From Fragum whitleyi (lineage: Eukaryota > Mollusca > Bivalvia > Cardiida > Cardiidae), in contig OX411552.1 in the NCBI GenBank assembly GCA_948146395.1, positions 5,945,686 through 6,009,685 on the forward strand: a stretch of DNA of 64,000 nucleotides, read 5' to 3'. Of this stretch, positions 43,660 to 54,808 are shown piece after piece (within the stretch, counting starts at the first letter, position 1; every line of letters begins with the position of its first letter). Made by a program: the position numbers and the translations under genes. Below the pieces are notes generated by a model, which did no database searches, was not told the DNA's origin, and was given only the letters and a program-made list of their open reading frames with translations.

Positions 43660-44100
43660 AGATACTGAGAAAATGATTTTAAAAAGTTTCTGCTAACACA
43701 TAGAGAAATGACCTCTGCCCATAAAATGATATATTTTTCACATGATCATATTGATTTTTTATAGACTGATGGGTCACCCAATAATCACTTAAATGAAATT
43801 TGGTTAATAACCATCAGTTGGATTCTGAGAAAGTGGTTTTCAAAGCTTTCACTATATAACATATACATACATAGAGAGAAATGATCCCCTCTAGATAGAA
43901 ATAAAAGACTAATATTTTCATCTGATCAGGAATGTTTTTCATTGGATCAAAACAGATGGAACAACTTTGAAAGAGGTTCACTCAAGGATCATTCCTGTGG
44001 AGTTTGATTGAAATTCATACAGGAGTTACAGAGGTTAATATTTTTCAGAAAAGACAGTGCCATGACATAAGCTCCAGTGGCCTTTCGGCCAGTGGAACTA
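43660..44100 (+). repeat. Truncated GCTCCAC-family Helentron-like element
   Basis: 'TGACCTCTGCCCATAAAATG' units as at 20135-21122, ending hairpin GGCCTTTCGGCC and 'AGTGGAACTAA'. The 5' hairpin is missing. Confidence 0.65.
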
Positions 44101-44459
44101 ATCATTGTGACCAAAATGAGGAATCTTTTGCCATTAAAATACAAATACAAATTGTTCTTTAGGAAAATGGTAGAATATTCTAGAAGTGGTTGACTTTCTA
44201 TCTAAGCATGGAAATTGATAGAACAGGGGGATTTGTGAGATAAACTTTTAAGGAGCTGGACACATGTCTATTTGGGCATAAATGGGATTTTTGTAAATTT
44301 GTTAGTAGTGACATATGTATATGATTGGATAATCGAACACTTAACACTTTGATATTATATTAACTGATTACATTATTCTGTATGTGTACGTTGTAGAATC
44401 CTTAAAAGGCTTTTATACAACGGAGATTGTGTTGCCATGTTATTGGGTCTCGTTTTACG

Positions 44460-45010
44460 AGGGCCCATTTAAATGCCACTAACGAGCCTGCATGCACAGT
44501 TGCATTTGGTATGTGATTCCACTGGATAGTGGTGTCTACAAATCTACAAAGAATGAGTGCTTGTATTGAGGTGTTTAAGCGATGGGTATGACTAGGTTTT
44601 TTGTGTTTTTGCTTACATGTTTTTCAACAATGATTTTACTGATGTGATCTGCGTATTTCTTTGTTCTAATTAATCTTTTCGCCTTTCGAATGTGATGAAT
44701 TTTGATGCCCAACCCCTCAACCACCTTGTACATTAAGATGAGACGGAGATTCCTTCTTCTTTCTTCTAGTGTCTCTAGTTCTAGTTCTTGTTTGAATCAA
44801 TGGATGGTTCCTGGCTCTCTAGTTCTGTAGTCATCCTTGATGAATCGAACAGCTTTGTTTTGTATTTTCTCTAGTTTGTCTATGTCTGATAGTAGGTAGG
44901 TAGGGATTATTGTAAATATTTTAGAAAGGATATATACAGATGGACAGAACTTTGGATAATTAACAGAGATAAGTAGCATATAGTTTGTCTAAGTTTTTGT
45001 TGTTTGATTT
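44460..45010 (-). mobile_element. LINE C-terminal fragment
   Basis: Minus-strand frames with two stops read 'DKLEKIQNKAVRFIKDDY', 'ETLEERRRNLRLILMYKVVE' and 'WNHIPNATVHAGSLVAFK', the usual RT C-terminal end of CR1/Jockey-type LINEs. Broken by a TGA near 44799 and a TAA near 44580. Confidence 0.82.
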
Positions 45011-45229
45011 TGTTAATAAAGTTGTCAAATTGAAAACTTGTCAAATTGTTTGTTTGACTTTTGCTGGCCTATAACACAGGGCATTCCTTTTAAGGAAAAA
45101 CTAGAGCTGTCAGAGGACAGCAAAGCTCAACTATTCCTAGTGCTGGGTAGAAACAGCAAATCAATATTGACATTGCAAAATTCTACTAAATTCAATATCA
45201 AAGTAATGAGACTTTATCTCTAGGCTGGT

Positions 45230-46200
45230 ATTGAGGTTGCAAAAGCATGTGCAAAGTTTCAAAGCAATGGGTTAAGTAGAAACAGAGATATTACACATAT
45301 ATACCTGTTTCATGTTAAAACTTTTTTAAGAATTCTCAAGTCCCGAAAGGGTTAATATTCCACTAGTTTAGATATCAGAGTTATGAATCTTTGTCTAGGG
45401 GCTGATATTATGGTGACAAAAGCATGTGCAAAGTTTCCAAGTAAATGTTTAAGTAGAAACAGACATACAACAGACATACAACAGTTGAACATAAAAACTT
45501 TACCAAGAATTTAATAAATCAATATAGAGTAATGAACCTTTGTCTAGAGGCTGGTATTATGGTCTCAAAAGCATGTGCAAAGCTTAAAAAAAAAATAGCT
45601 TTAGTAGAAACAGGTTTTACAGATATATATCAGTTACACAAAAAAACTTAACCAAGATTTTCAAGTTTGAAGAGGGGTAAAAAATCCTCTAAATTCAATA
45701 TTTGAGTAATGCACCTTTGTCTAGAGGCTGGTATTATGGTCACAGAAGCTTGTGCAAAGTTATAAAACAACAGTTTTAGTAGAAACAAAGATTTGACACT
45801 TGCACATAAAAACTTAACCAAGGCATTAGGCTGACGCTGATGCCAACGCCCATTTGACCGGAATGGCCCCCCCTATTCTACAAATAGATGAGCTCATTAC
45901 TTGGGTTCATGGCCCAAGTTTCATGCGTATTTGGCCAAAATTGTGGCTACTATATCATAAGAAAAGAAATTGTCATTTAGAACAATTTTGCTCTGTTTTC
46001 TCATGAACCCTTCCTATCTTTATAAGGGATCATCCTTGTGACCAGACAATCATTACGATCATTTCTCATTTAGATTTGGCCTAAGTTGCGAATCCCGGAA
46101 ACAACAACAACAAATTGTTTATGCAATGCACAGCACAAGACGGACATAAAGTGATCACAAAAACTAGCCATGAGCATGTTGTGCCCAAGTGCATTAAAGG
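45230..46200. repeat. Degenerate tandem repeat 'GCATGTGCAAAGTTT'
   Basis: Units of roughly 140-180 bp with 'TTTGTCTAGAGGCTGGTATT', 'ATGGTCACAAAAGCATGTGC' and 'GTAGAAACAGA'; ends 'ACGGACATAAAGTGATCACA' and a decayed GAGCATG-TTGTGC hairpin. Likely an old Helentron-like element without its 5' hairpin. Confidence 0.55.
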
Positions 46201-46430
46201 GCTGTATAAATCTGTCAGTTAAGACGGGTAAAAATAGACACTTAGCCTGCAAGATTAATAGTCACATTTATTTGGAAAAAATATACAATCTGTATTAACT
46301 GCAGACTTACAAAAAGTGTATTACAATACAATATTACAATATGCATTGCCAAATGACCACAAACAAACAAGGAATTCAACATAAGACAGCTAGTTTAACC
46401 TTACAGAGGCTGAAATGACAGTTAGCTAAT

Positions 46431-46576
46431 CAAGGGGTCAGTGCAATACTACTGTCAGTGCCTATCGATGGCTCATCGTGAAACAGTTGTAACTCCCTAT
46501 ATGTTTATAGGGAGTAACAACTATTTCACGCTGAGCCATCGCTATGCAATAACAATAGTTTTGCCTTGAACCCTTG
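46431..46576. mobile_element. Hairpin MITE split at its loop by a second hairpin MITE
   Basis: Outer arms 'CAAGGGGTCAGTGCAATACT' and 'AATAGTTTTGCCTTGAACCC' pair imperfectly, and TAAT flanks both sides (46427-46430, 46577-46580). The inner element (46466-46541) sits exactly at the loop. Confidence 0.8.
46466..46541. mobile_element. Inner hairpin MITE, CTAT duplication
   Basis: 'CGATGGCTCATCGTGAAACA' faces 'TTTCACGCTGAGCCATCG', with 'GTTGTAACTCCCTATA' facing 'TATAGGGAGTAACAAC'. CTAT at 46462-46465 and 46542-46545. Confidence 0.85.
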
Positions 46577-46841
46577 TAATATAGTAGGTAGAGGAATATG
46601 AATTTCAAGTGAGTGCATCTTATCCTTTATTACAATCTTTTCAACAGTAAAATGTTTATAATTCTTAGAGAACTACAATTTAACAAGATTATACACCCTA
46701 AAACCAAGCCCCATGTTGCAATAAAGATCATGCATCTTTGTAGAATATCATATACAAATGTACATCATAAAACTTATTTGTTAAATGGACTAAAACTTTT
46801 CCAGTTCCATAATACTAAGTTGAATGCATATGCTATTCAAT

Positions 46842-47972
46842 TACAGTCAATCCTGATCAAGAAACCACTTCTATTAAGCGTCTATTTTTATAAAGCAACT
46901 GTTTTCAAAATTCACTTTCTTTAAATCATAATATCTTAACAAGAGGACCAAGATGGTCCTAGATCACTCACCTGAGTCTCTTTGATCCCTGGGACATCAC
47001 ATTAATTAAATAGGCAGATGTCAAAAAGAAGATGATTGCCTAAGATCAATACCATGTAACGTTTTAAGCGAAGAGCAAGACAGATATGCCTTTTTGCTCT
47101 TTGATTTTATGTAAAAAGGGATGCATTCGGGCAGACCCCAAACGTGACCCCAGGGTCTTGATATGAACAAACTTGGAAGAGGTCCATAGGATGATGCTAC
47201 ATACTAAATTTGAAAGCTGTCTGCCTTCTGGTTTCAGAGAAGAAGATTTTTGAAGGTTTTCCTATTTTCACCCATCATGCTCAGATGAGCTGAAAGGGAT
47301 GCGCCCGGATGGAGCCCAAATATGACCCAAGGGTCTTGATATGAACAATCTTGGTAGAGGCCCACTAGATGATGCTACATACAGAAAAATGAAAGCAGTG
47401 TGCCCTCTGGTTTTGATTAAAGAAGATTTGAAAAAGATTTTTGCTCTTAGATTCTTTGTAAAAAGATGCACCCGTGCAAAGCCCAAATATGATCCAAGGG
47501 TCTTGATATGAACAAACTTGGTAGAGACCTACTAGGTGATGCTACATACCAAATATCAAAGCTATCCGCCTTCTGGTTTCAGAGAAGAAGATTTTTAAAG
47601 ATTTTCGTTCTTTGATTCTATGTAAAAAGGGTTGGGCCCGTGCAAAGCCAAAATATGACCCAAGGGTCTTGATATGAACAAACTTGGTAGAGGTCCACTA
47701 GATGATGCTACATACCAAATATGAAGCTCAGGTGAGCTACAAAGGCATTGTTTGTCTGAAAATTATTGAAAATGAATCATGTGTTGTTAAAACTCACCAG
47801 AATCGTCTCAATGAGACGATTTTATTGAGTTTCAATAACATAGGATTATTGAGAATTTGCAATAAAAAGCACATTCAATCAAATTGTATGTTTCATATTT
47901 GCAAAATAAAACATGTATTAAGCAGCCATTTTCTTTGACAACCACTTTTTGTTGGTCCTGTTAGTGGTAGGC
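46842..47972. mobile_element. ATCATCTC-foldback MITE interrupted by a Helentron-like element
   Basis: Left part 'TACAGTCAATCCTGATCAAG' and 'TTAAGCGTCTATTTTTAT' match 37147. The foldback ('GAATCGTCTCAATGAGACGA') and right end 'TTAAGCAGCCATTTTCTTTG' resume after 47741. Confidence 0.78.
46938..47741 (+). mobile_element. Helentron/pearl-like element, GGACC hairpin, inserted in a MITE
   Basis: Opens 'AACAAGAGGACCAAGATGGT' (hairpin GGACC...GGTCC, 46945-46959) then 'TCACTCACCTGAG'. Units match 727-1784. It ends 'AGCTCAGGTGAGCTAC' but lacks the usual GACGGAC run and 3' hairpin, so the 3' part is internally deleted. Confidence 0.75.
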
Positions 47973-48127
47973 ACCCATAGGCTGTGTTCTTGTTAAATCT
48001 TAGAATTGATAATTAGAGTTTTGATAATCTTCCAAGTACTAAGGCATTGGGTCATTTCATGTTGTAAAATGATCTTTTGATGTGTATCATAACATAGGTA
48101 CACATAAGGCTTAAATCTTTATTTCTT

Positions 48128-48207
48128 AATCTAACTCTATGTTGTGAGTACTCATTGGAATCATCTCGATGAGATGATTCAAATGAGCACCCATAACATG
48201 GTGGTTG
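48128..48207. mobile_element. ATCATCTC foldback, core copy
   Basis: 'TGAGTACTCATTGGAATCAT' faces 'ATGATTCAAATGAGCACCCA', around ATCATCTCGATGAGATGAT. Confidence 0.7.
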
Positions 48208-48345
48208 TCCAAGTATTTTAATATATATTTCAATCTTGAATCTATAATATTTCCTCTGCTATGACTTCAATGAAACTTGGTGTTACCAAGAAAGGCTTCT
48301 ACTCATTTCATTATCCTTTGGCTAGTGTTACATCACCCATGTATA

Positions 48346-48500
48346 CATATAGAATATCAAATTTGTGTTCATTACATACCGAATAGATTAAACTCGTAAT
48401 CTATAGACAGATAAAATCAAAGCTGTGCTGAGTTTAGATCTGTTTAGGATGACAAGTTTAATAAATTCGGTATTTGATGAACACAAATTTGATATTCAAT
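48346..48500. mobile_element. Foldback MITE
   Basis: 'AGAATATCAAATTTGTGTTC' faces 'GAACACAAATTTGATATTCA', and 'ACATACCGAATAGATTAAAC' faces 'TTTAATAAATTCGGTATTTG'. Confidence 0.8.
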
Positions 48501-48746
48501 TTATATGACCAAAATTTAGCAATAAATCAAGAAAATTTCAGAAATTTATGGATTCATTTTATTCTGCCAGTTGCATATTGACATCATCAAATACATAATG
48601 ATGTCACTTTCACAACGAAAATGTATCATTGCTATAGGTTCATAGCTCAGTTGCATAGTTTGTAAGTGTAATAACACCTGTGTAATATCAAAAATATTCA
48701 ACAGGGTTACTTTACTCCCACAACATAGGCCATATTATAAATTGCA

Positions 48747-48752
48747 TTTATT
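48747..48752 (-). terminator. Putative ENY2 poly(A) signal
   Basis: AATAAA on the minus strand, about 137 nt after the ENY2 stop codon; the 3' UTR between is free of recognised repeats except a ~30-bp near-tandem duplication next to the stop. Confidence 0.5.
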
Positions 48753-48888
48753 CACTCTGGCACTGCAAAAGATCATAGCATAGAGAAAATACATCAAAAG
48801 ATAAAGAATGTAAAATTGTGCTGTAATTGTGAGATAAAGTCTCTTTGTTTATCACGATCAACTCTAAAGTCTCTTTTGTTTAACAGGG

Positions 48889-48959
48889 TCAACTCTGTTG
48901 GGCTAAAAACTTTCTGATTCTCTGTAACAACTCCTTCTTAACACTGTCTGGTACCAAAC
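48889..48959 (-). CDS. ENY2: ENY2 last exon with stop
   Basis: Reads '[20 protein letters not shown]' and 'QS', then TGA. Acceptor ATATCCTAG. Confidence 0.95.
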
Positions 48960-51900
48960 CTAGGATATATCAATATACAGCTTTAATATAATTTAAGTAT
49001 TCTTGGAAAAATATGATCTGTTTGTGAAACACAAATGTCCCAGAAATAGCTTACTTTTCAGATGTTTGGCATTAATAAATAACCTTGACTTTTGGCAGGT
49101 CCCCTTGAACTATGGTAATAATATGCATTTCATAGGGACCTATCAATAATAATCATGCAAAATGAACTTAGTATCTTGAGATTGTATTGTCAAGTTTTAC
49201 CAAATTTTTTTAGATGATGGATGATTTAGCCGTTCTCCGATGACTTTGATGTAAGTATCAGCAGTTGCAAATATCCAAGATTTATCATCATCAAAATATG
49301 TATTTTCAAGGCCACTTGTCTATGAAGTTGACAAGTAAATACCAGGGCAAGTTCAAATGGTACTGATAGGTTCAAGAGATAAATTTCCAAAATGATTACA
49401 ATGTGCAATGAGTAGAAAACACTATTTTAAAAAAAGAAAATGCTGGTTTCCATGCAAGCTCCAAATATTTCGAAACAAGCCGTCATGGCAAACCATGCAT
49501 TGATATCTTGTAGTAGAAATCAGTTTTTCTTGTGCCTACAGTACACTAGTGTATATATCATACGGTATTACCTCTGCCTTTTGGTGTTATCTCAGCCACT
49601 AAATCATCCACTGTGATATGTTCCAGACCCTTTTGTTTTACCACCTCTATAATTATACAAATTAAATTTCCAAATACATAATAGACAAGTCATCATTTTT
49701 ATAAATCTTCAATTTCAAAAACAAGCAAAGATTTTTAATTGAGTATAGGTAATTTCATACTTTATAGGTTTCAAAAAATAAATTAAGATTTTTAAACTAG
49801 GATAGGTATAAACAACCCTTAAGCACATTGGTTTGTTTTGTTTTGGTTTTAAGATGGCAATGGACAGACGCCTCCCGACTCTACAAACCGGAAGTGGGTT
49901 TTAGTTTATTTTACGGCTCTTTTTGCGCGTTGTTTTAAGACCGGTTTTTGTAAGATTCTGCTGATGGTAATAAACATAGAATAATGATGGTAAAATTTCA
50001 TAACTTAGCTTCTTTTCAACATTTGATATCAACTGAATGACTGCATCATTAAATTTAACAATAAAAATGCGTTACAAGCATCTTTCAATTAGGAGAGGTC
50101 ACCGTAAAATAACGAAAAACTTTCTTATATGCATGGAAAGGTATGCTGAATTTTTTACCAAATAAAGGCAAAATATAATGGGGATTAAACATATCAAAAA
50201 ACAAGAAAAATTCACTGGGTAATTTCTTCAAAAAAAAATTGTGGCACTTTTACCCTGTAAAATTACAAAAATTAGAGCATTTTAAGTTTTGAAGGCAAAT
50301 TGTGCAAATGCAAATGATCAAAGAGAAATTTTCTTAGCAACAGCCATTGTGTACATGTATAAGGTCTATCAAAATGTATGTGTTTTATAGCTATAAGCTA
50401 GTACTTAGTTTATACTAGACTTAAAACGAATATAAATGTTTTACTGAAAAAAGGCCAATACCACTCAAAGGCAGATAACTATAGCATGAAAATGAGCATG
50501 GAAAGGTACCTTCAAATTTTTATATAATGACTAGACAATGTAAATCTACAACATATGTGAATAAGAAAAAAAATCATTGGGTGGAAAAAAATGTGTCCAT
50601 TGCTACCTTAAAGCAAAAAGACCTTCAATCTATCAGAGATTTTGCATGGAAATGAACGGGCAATGGTTGATTGGTTCCTATGCATTTACCCATCTTTAAC
50701 TTTTATTCTGCTGTTTACTTCATAACCCTGCTCAACACAAAGCTTAGGCCTGTATTCTACTTAATTATAATTTGAAAAGATACACATTCTTAAGTAATTT
50801 ACCCTGGAGTTGACACTTACATCAGTCTACCGGCCTAAGACCTATAATTTTTAGGGAGGACTGGTGCAAGCTTCTATGTTGCAGGTCCACTAGGCCTGTA
50901 TTACTTATTCCTCTTCCATGCACATATGAAAAATAATTGCCCCTTCACCATACTCAGATTTTGATCACTCAGAGGAAAACGATGTGGAATAAGAAGAATT
51001 GCTTGTCACAAGCAAATTCATCATATCCAAAACTATTTTCCTTCTAAAAGACTATCGATTTATTGTTCAGTTCAAGTTAATTGGTTGTAAAAGATTCTGC
51101 TTATGTTGGTTGCCTTTAAAGCAAATTAAGAAATTTGTATTGTATTGTATTGTATTGTATTATATTGTAATGCATTGTATTGTATTAGTCTTAAATAAAG
51201 ATTTCATGAAGAACATTTAGGAGCAATAACCCATTCAAGTGTTTGAAAATATAGATATTTTTCTGTTTATTTATTCTGTTTTTACCTTTACAATACTGTT
51301 TTAACTCATCTCGCCAACCACATTCTACAAGTCTTGTTCTCAGTAAATCTTTCAATCTGAAAATTCAAAAATATCTTCCACTATAAATTTCATCCAGATG
51401 TATTAATGCAACACTAATGCCTTCCAAAACAGACAGAGGGACATCTGTAAAACAATTTGCCAGCAATCTATCATTGTGGGGTCATAAAAATACATTTTTG
51501 TTTCAAATATTCTTTCATAATATTTGTAGGCCATTCTAAATCTAATCAAAAGGTTTTTAGAAATGTGACCCAACAAAATTCACATCAATTTGGCTGAAAT
51601 GGCTCACTGGTTTAGGAGATGTTTCAAGATGTCAAAGTTAACAAGTCTGAAGATATGTATGTATGTATGTTTGTATGAAACACAAATCCCCTAAACAACA
51701 TTTTTTTAAAACTTTGACCTTGAAAGATGATCTTAATCTTGATACATGACATTGACCTTGGTGTCAGCAGATGTGCATCAATGAGATCTACAATAAAGCC
51801 AAATTTTTATATGAGCATTGTATTTTGAATAGGTATAAAGTAATTAGCAATGCAAAGTGTTTTTGGGTTTGTCATACAGTCAGAAAGATTGACTACTGTA

Positions 51901-52426
51901 AAACAATTTTGTAAAACAATTTGCCTGACCTAAAAACATAGCAATGCAGGAGGGGTACTTGTATTTAAAGGAGGCATTATTAATTGCATTCAGAATTAAC
52001 CCCTTGACTGTGATGAGAGACAATACCTTGCTTTGCAGTACACCTGCATGCAAAAGTAGTTGCCATTTTATCAACCTGTATTTAAAGGGGGCATTATCAA
52101 TTGCATTCAGAATTAACCCCTTGACAAACATGCAAAGAAAGTTGCTGTTTTGAAATGTTTCATCACCCTGTATTTAAAGGGAGCATTATTCAATGCATTC
52201 AGAATTAGCCCCTTGACAGTGATGAGGGAAGATACCTTACAATGCAGTGCACCTGTATGCAAAGAAAGTTGCCATTTTGAAATGTTTTATCAACCTGAAT
52301 ACAGGATTGGTAATCCATGGAAAAGTATTAAAAAAATTGAGTTACCTTTCCCTTTCTCCAGTTTCAACAAGTTTCTGGTTGATGGTTGCCCTCATCTGGG
52401 CATCTTTAATCTTCCTGTCTTGTAAA
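48889..52426 (-). CDS. ENY2: ENY2, SAGA / TREX-2 subunit (four exons, first codons not found)
   Basis: Small helical protein that joins the SAGA deubiquitinase module (with SGF11/USP22 partners) and the TREX-2 mRNA-export complex (wrapping GANP). The four exons give 98 residues after a split codon: '[20 protein letters not shown]', '[16 protein letters not shown]', '[20 protein letters not shown]' and '[20 protein letters not shown]'-'KFLAQQS' stop. Human ENY2 has 101 residues, so only about 3-4 N-terminal residues and the start codon are missing, expected on a tiny 5' exon right of 52430 that I could not place. Phases agree at every junction. Its stop lies 6.45 kb from the DIS3 start on the same strand. 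High certainty for identity. Confidence 0.95.
49572..49646 (-). CDS. ENY2: ENY2 exon (third found)
   Basis: Reads '[20 protein letters not shown]' and 'PKGR'. Acceptor AATTATAG, donor GTAATA. Confidence 0.94.
49647..51285. other. ENY2 intron: no gene
   Basis: Mostly unique AT-rich sequence. It holds a foldback at 50971-51043 ('GAATAAGAAGAATTGCTTGT') and an ATTGT pentanucleotide run at 51137-51187. A short GC-richer patch at 49860-49960 shows no coding signal. Confidence 0.5.
51137..51187. repeat. ATTGT pentanucleotide microsatellite
   Basis: About ten units of TATTG/ATTGT with a few substitutions. Confidence 0.85.
51286..51356 (-). CDS. ENY2: ENY2 exon (second found)
   Basis: Reads '[20 protein letters not shown]' and 'YCK'. 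Acceptor ATTTTCAG, donor GTAAAA. Confidence 0.94.
51357..52345. repeat. Dispersed GACCTTGAC repeat and a 'TATTTAAAGGGGGCATTATT' triplication in an ENY2 intron
   Basis: 51640-51930 is an ATGCCCC-family relative ('GAAACACAAATCCCCTAAAC', 'GATCTACAATAAAGCCAAAT'). 51945-52290 contains three ~100-bp units with 'TGCATTCAGAATTA' and 'CCCCTTGAC', separated by 'CAGTACACCTGCATGCAAA'-like text. Confidence 0.6.
52346..52426 (-). CDS. ENY2: ENY2 exon (first found)
   Basis: Reads '[20 protein letters not shown]' then 'ETGERE' and two bases of Arg. Acceptor TATTTGTAG, donor GTAACT. No Met precedes DAQM, so an upstream coding exon is needed. Confidence 0.92.
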
Positions 52427-52993
52427 CTACAAATATAAAATATAAATAAAGTAGTCCAGGTTTGTGTGTTTGACCCTTAACCCAGGGCTCTAAACCTCAA
52501 AAATTTGTAAAAAAAATATTCTATTTTGACCCTTAGAAATATCTCCTAAATGGGTCAAAATGACTCCCTTGGGAGAAATTTCTACCGGTCAAAACAAGGT
52601 TTGATCACTCAAATTTTGAATGATGTATATTCTACACAAGATTTAGAATTCAACAACTGATTACTTACTTTTTACCTTTACAAATAAATGTCAATTGACA
52701 CTGAAACATGCAAAATTCTACTCACTAAATATGCTTTTTCTGTGGTTTTGACCCTTAAAAATCCCTTTTGATCCCTAGAATTTCATGGTTAAGGAGTCAA
52801 TGACTCTTAAATTTCAAACACTAGCACAATCCCTGGTAGTTTTTCTCCTAATTTGGGTCAAACAAACCACAGATGGGGAGCTTCAGTTTCACACCAAATA
52901 AATAGTTAAGAACATTGTAAAATTTACAAGGTGAATGAAGTTGGAATGATTTCGGGGAGAGATTGAATTTATAGGGGTAATGAGTGAACTTGA

Positions 52994-53395
52994 ATGAAAA
53001 ATAGAGTGCATGCAAGGTATTTCTTACATTTGACCCCTTAACCCCATTTTTGACCACAATTGTCCCAATATCGAACTTGAACCAGATTTGATTGAGACAA
53101 ATGTTCTGATAAAGTTTCAAGACATTTGAGCCAAAAATAAGGCCTCTAGAGTGCACACAAGGTTTTACTAAAATTTGATCCCTTGATCCCATTTTTTTTT
53201 ACCCCACTTGACCCAATTTCAAACTTGAACAACATTTGTTGGAGAAAAACATTCTGACTAAGTTTAAAGACATTTGGGTCAAAATGTGGTCTCTAGAGTG
53301 TACACAAGGTAAATGTTGATGACGGACAATGGACGCCTGACGACGGACAACCGAAGATGGACGCCGGACAGCACCCAATCGCAATAGCTCAAAGC
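52994..53395 (+). repeat. Tandem-unit repeat with GACGGACAA tail
   Basis: Two or three units 'GATCCCTTGATCCCATTTTT' / 'CATTTGGGTCAAAATGTGG', then 'GACGGACAATGGACGCC' and 'GCAATAGCTCAAAGCTAAAC'. It abuts the next element at 53396. Confidence 0.55.
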
Positions 53396-54170
53396 TAAAC
53401 AAGAGGACCATGATGGTTATAGATTCCTCACCTGAGTCTCTAAGACCCCTTGGACATCACATTATGGTAATTAAATAGGCAGATGTCAACAAGGAGATAA
53501 TTTCTACAAAAAATCAGTACCATGGAATGTTTTTAGCCAAGAGCAAGAAGCTTTAAGGATAATGCCTTTTCACTCTTTGATTCTATGTAAAAAGGGATGC
53601 ACCTGGGTGGAGCCCAAATGTAACCCCAGGGCCTTGATATGAACTAACTTGGTAGAGGTCCACTAGACGATGCTACATACTAAATATGAAAGCTGTCTGC
53701 CTTCTGGTTTCAGAGAAAAGATTTATGACGATTTTCCTTTTGTCATAAATCTTTTCTCTGTGCTCAGATGAGCTAAAAGGGATGCACTTCGTGCTCAGGT
53801 GAGCTAAAAAGGAATGCATCCCGGTGGAGCCCAAATGTGAAATATCAAAAGTGTCTGCCTTCTGTTGATTTTTGAAGTTGCTCAGCTGAGCTTAAAGAGA
53901 TGTGCCCTCGTGGAGTCTATATATGACCTCAGGGTCTTGATATGAACAAACTTGGTAATGGTCCACTAGATGGTGCTGCATTCCAAATATGGAAGCTGTC
54001 TGCCATCTGATTTCAGAGAAGAAGATTTTTGAAGATGTTCCTATTTTCATCAATTGGGCTCAGATGAGCTAAACAGGATATGACCTGTTGGATCCCAAAT
54101 GTGACCCCAGGGTCTTGATATGAACAAACTTGGTAGAGGTCCACTAGATAGTAAATACCAATGATTGTGG
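53396..54170 (+). mobile_element. Helentron/pearl-like GGACC element, with internal end and second fragment
   Basis: Opens 'AAACAAGAGGACCATGATGG' and 'CTCACCTGAG'. A 3' terminus ('CACTTCGTGCTCAGGTGAGC' and TAAAA) occurs at about 53785-53812, after which units of the same family continue to about 54170, so at least two copies are joined. Confidence 0.65.
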
Positions 54171-54808
54171 CGTCTGTATGAACGTTTATCCCTGTAACAT
54201 TTTGTGGAGGTATTTGTCTTAGATGCAAAAATTGATGTCGAATCACACAACATTTTAGTTTGGCTTTCGAACGAAGTTTGTTTGGTCATTAAATTAAGTA
54301 CTTGTTGGTAGTTTATCCATTTAACTATGAAATGCTCTCGATACGTGCCTGGTGATTTTCGCTCCAAAATGGAGTTCGACCCCTTGTCTATATTATTATA
54401 AATGTTCAAAAAAAAAAAAAATCAGAGAGACATTTCCCTGTGGTTAACTGAACTTATCTGGCAGGTAATTCAGCTAATCCTATTTATCTAGACTGATCCC
54501 AATTTAACTATCAAAATAGCCTAATAGTGGACATTGAGACTAGTCTACGAATAGTTAGGATCCGGACTAGATATATAGCAGAATGCAGAAATAACTCGGC
54601 CCTGAGGGGATTCCAGAGTCCGAGACTGCGTTTTGACAGACTGGTACTGGTACTGGTACTGGTAATAGTAGATCTTGTGAGTTCTGAAAAACTCGTCTTC
54701 TACATCTCTTCTTAGTCTCGACTTTATTTTGTCCCCCTTCCGGGTTTTGTTTAGACACTATTGAGGTATTGTTTATGACAGTCGTTATTCGGTAATGTAT
54801 TATTCTTA
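54171..54808. other. Intergenic stretch, no gene found
   Basis: Relatively unique sequence; candidate region for the missing ENY2 5' exon, but no convincing ATG-GT exon was seen. Contains (GGTACT)4-like run at 54642-54664. Confidence 0.4.

Noticed and set aside
52430..54800. First coding exon of ENY2
   Set aside because: Several ATG-GT possibilities exist but none gives a convincing MxxSK-like start with correct phase, so none is reported.
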